Shown: positions 62,790 to 64,000 of the stretch, piece by piece
How positions within the stretch are numbered: the first letter of the stretch is position 1
Layout of the letters: each line of letters opens with the position of its first letter
Assembly: GCA_032718475.1 (NCBI GenBank)
Contig: JAUCBJ010007361.1
Span: forward strand, 1 to 64,000
Direction: 5' to 3'
Length of the DNA: 64,000 nucleotides
Origin: Nemertoderma westbladi
Lineage: Eukaryota > Xenacoelomorpha > Nemertodermatida > Nemertodermatidae
Made by a program: the position numbers and the translations under genes
Notes under the pieces: generated by a model
Databases searched by the model: none
The model's input: only the letters and a program-made list of their open reading frames with translations
What the model was told of the DNA's origin: nothing

Positions 62790-64000
62790 ACAAAGGAACG
62801 GAAGGCTAAAAGAAATTCCAATGTTGAATTATCGAGAACCAATTCAAGATGAATAGCTCTGGAAACAGTGCATGTAAATAGGGCAATATAAACCTTGAAT
62901 ACTTCTCCATTTTGTTTTGCTGCTAAACTTCCTGTATAATCAACACCTACAGCTGAGAAAGGACGTTGAAATTGGACTCTGTAGTTAGGAAGTGGAGGAG
63001 GTAATGGAGACGCGTAAGGTTTACCTTGAATCCTAAGGCATTGTTCACATTTGCGAATCATAATTTTCACGCGTTGTCTACTAGATGGTATCCACCATCT
63101 TTGTCGAAGATATGCAACAGTACTAGACGTACCCTCATGACCATTCCTACTGTGAGCATCTCGGATAATAAGATCTGTAAGATAGTGTTTCTTCGGTAAT
63201 AATATGGGCTGCTTGGAATTCCAATCCAAATCAGCATTGGATAATCTCCCATTGCTCTTTATAATATCGTCACTTAGAAATAGCTGTAACTGTCTTACAA
63301 GAGTTGGAGTGTTAAATTTATTTTTGCTCAACAAAAATTCGATTTCCTCCCCAAAACTTTCCCGCTGAACTTTTCGAATCCACCAATGCTCAGCTGTTTT
63401 GATGTCTTTCAGTAACAAATATGGCTTCTGTTTGGTAATTCTCGTATCAGAATTACTATGCATAAGAATGCTGCCAACTTGTTGATGTTTTAATAAAACA
63501 CTTTTTCGAATGTTGTCGATGTATTTCAAAATCCATGCAGTTACCTTCAACAGACGACTGTAACTGCTAAATAATTCCAAATTTATTGCTACTGGTTCAA
63601 CTTCCGGAGGGTTAGAAGATTCTCCAACTCCGCATACTACATCAACATCATTGTCCATACTCTTGCATTGGAGAGACAACACCTTCTGTTGTGGCCAACT
63701 GGAATGATTTATTAACCATGGCGGACCGTGCCACCACTGGTCAGAAGATAACAAATTGTTAGCTGTTGTCCCCCTTGAAATAAGATCAGCTGGATTTTCA
63801 ATCCCTTTAACATGAAATACCTTTGCCTCAAGCTCAGAGATAATATGATTACATTCTGTTACCCTCGCCTGTACAAATGAATTCAAGGGTTTTAAAGATA
63901 AAAGCCAGCGTTGAGATATCTCGCTATCAGTCCAAAGATAAAACTTTGGTAATAATCGCATGTGTCCATACACATTGGATACATATGATAATAACCGCAA
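62790..64000 (-). CDS. Bel/Pao pol: RNase H end, integrase zinc domain and core start
   Basis: The frame is open from the window edge. FYLWTDSEISQRWL with HVKGIENPADLISRG is the end of the RNase H region. Residues around HSRNGHEGTSSTVAYLRQRW and IRKCEQCLRIQGK form the H2C2 integrase zinc finger. FSAVGVDYTGSL holds the first catalytic Asp of the integrase core. Cut at 62789 by the RTE-like LINE and resumed at 61221. RT and gag lie outside the window. Confidence 0.9.

Overview
This window looks like repeat-dense nuclear DNA of an invertebrate animal, probably marine. The evidence is metazoan-type retroelements (Bel/Pao-like LTR elements, several LINE clades, a GIY-YIG fragment of the kind carried by Penelope-like elements), piggyBac-like TTAA elements, a tRNA-derived SINE, and a Polinton/adintovirus-like gene cluster. 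The DNA is AT-rich with long homopolymer and minisatellite tracts. I recognise no ordinary host gene, and I cannot name the species.

Left third (1-13.4 kb): a 12.1 kb LTR retrotransposon (1264-13367, 545-bp LTRs, 5-bp target duplication GAAAC) carries gag-like ORFs but no visible polymerase. Its gag is split by a 5.6 kb insertion (3962-9525) flanked by AGTAATAGGG. That insertion is a GIY-YIG fragment, itself holding a minus-strand LINE whose ORF contains an in-frame 60-bp VNTR. The VNTR in turn holds a 1.3 kb 5'-truncated LINE with poly(A) and a 9-bp target duplication. Four insertion levels can be ordered.

Middle (16.3-33.3 kb): a LINE reverse transcriptase ORF is interrupted by a 15.0 kb Bel/Pao-like element (17774-32804, 1197-bp LTRs, target duplication AAATG). 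This element keeps gag and protease but has lost reverse transcriptase, RNase H and integrase. It carries two extra coding blocks of unknown function: an alanine-rich coiled-coil ORF upstream of gag, and a Cys/His-rich ORF pair in the env position.

33.4-43.5 kb: a decayed L2/CR1-like LINE on the minus strand (about 42.9 to 35.0 kb) is cut by a piggyBac-like 1.56 kb element (40468-42024), a coding-frame VNTR and an RTE-like LINE (36705-39039). A second copy of the piggyBac-like element lies at 33392-34959, and a SINE at about 43.3-43.5 kb.

43.6-59.8 kb: this is the most interesting part, a virus-like (Polinton/adintovirus-like) region. Plus-strand genes encode an unknown 147-aa protein, a RING-finger protein, a packaging-type ATPase, a basic protein with a hydrophobic tail, a 56-aa basic protein, a DDE integrase, two paralogous virion-like proteins and a glycine-rich pseudogene. 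Convergent minus-strand genes encode a truncated capsid-like protein, an adenain-like protease and a possible nuclease-fold protein. About 2.7 kb holding RING, ATPase, basic protein and integrase start is tandemly duplicated with only a handful of differences. A promoter/leader-like repeat with splice-site-flanked 19-nt units is present in two direct copies 12.5 kb apart. No DNA polymerase B was seen.

Right end (60.3-64 kb): a Bel/Pao pol gene on the minus strand (RNase H end, integrase, C-terminal domain) runs off the window. It is interrupted by a second, shorter RTE-like copy (61233-62778, 11-bp target duplication) that leaves the pol frame unchanged.
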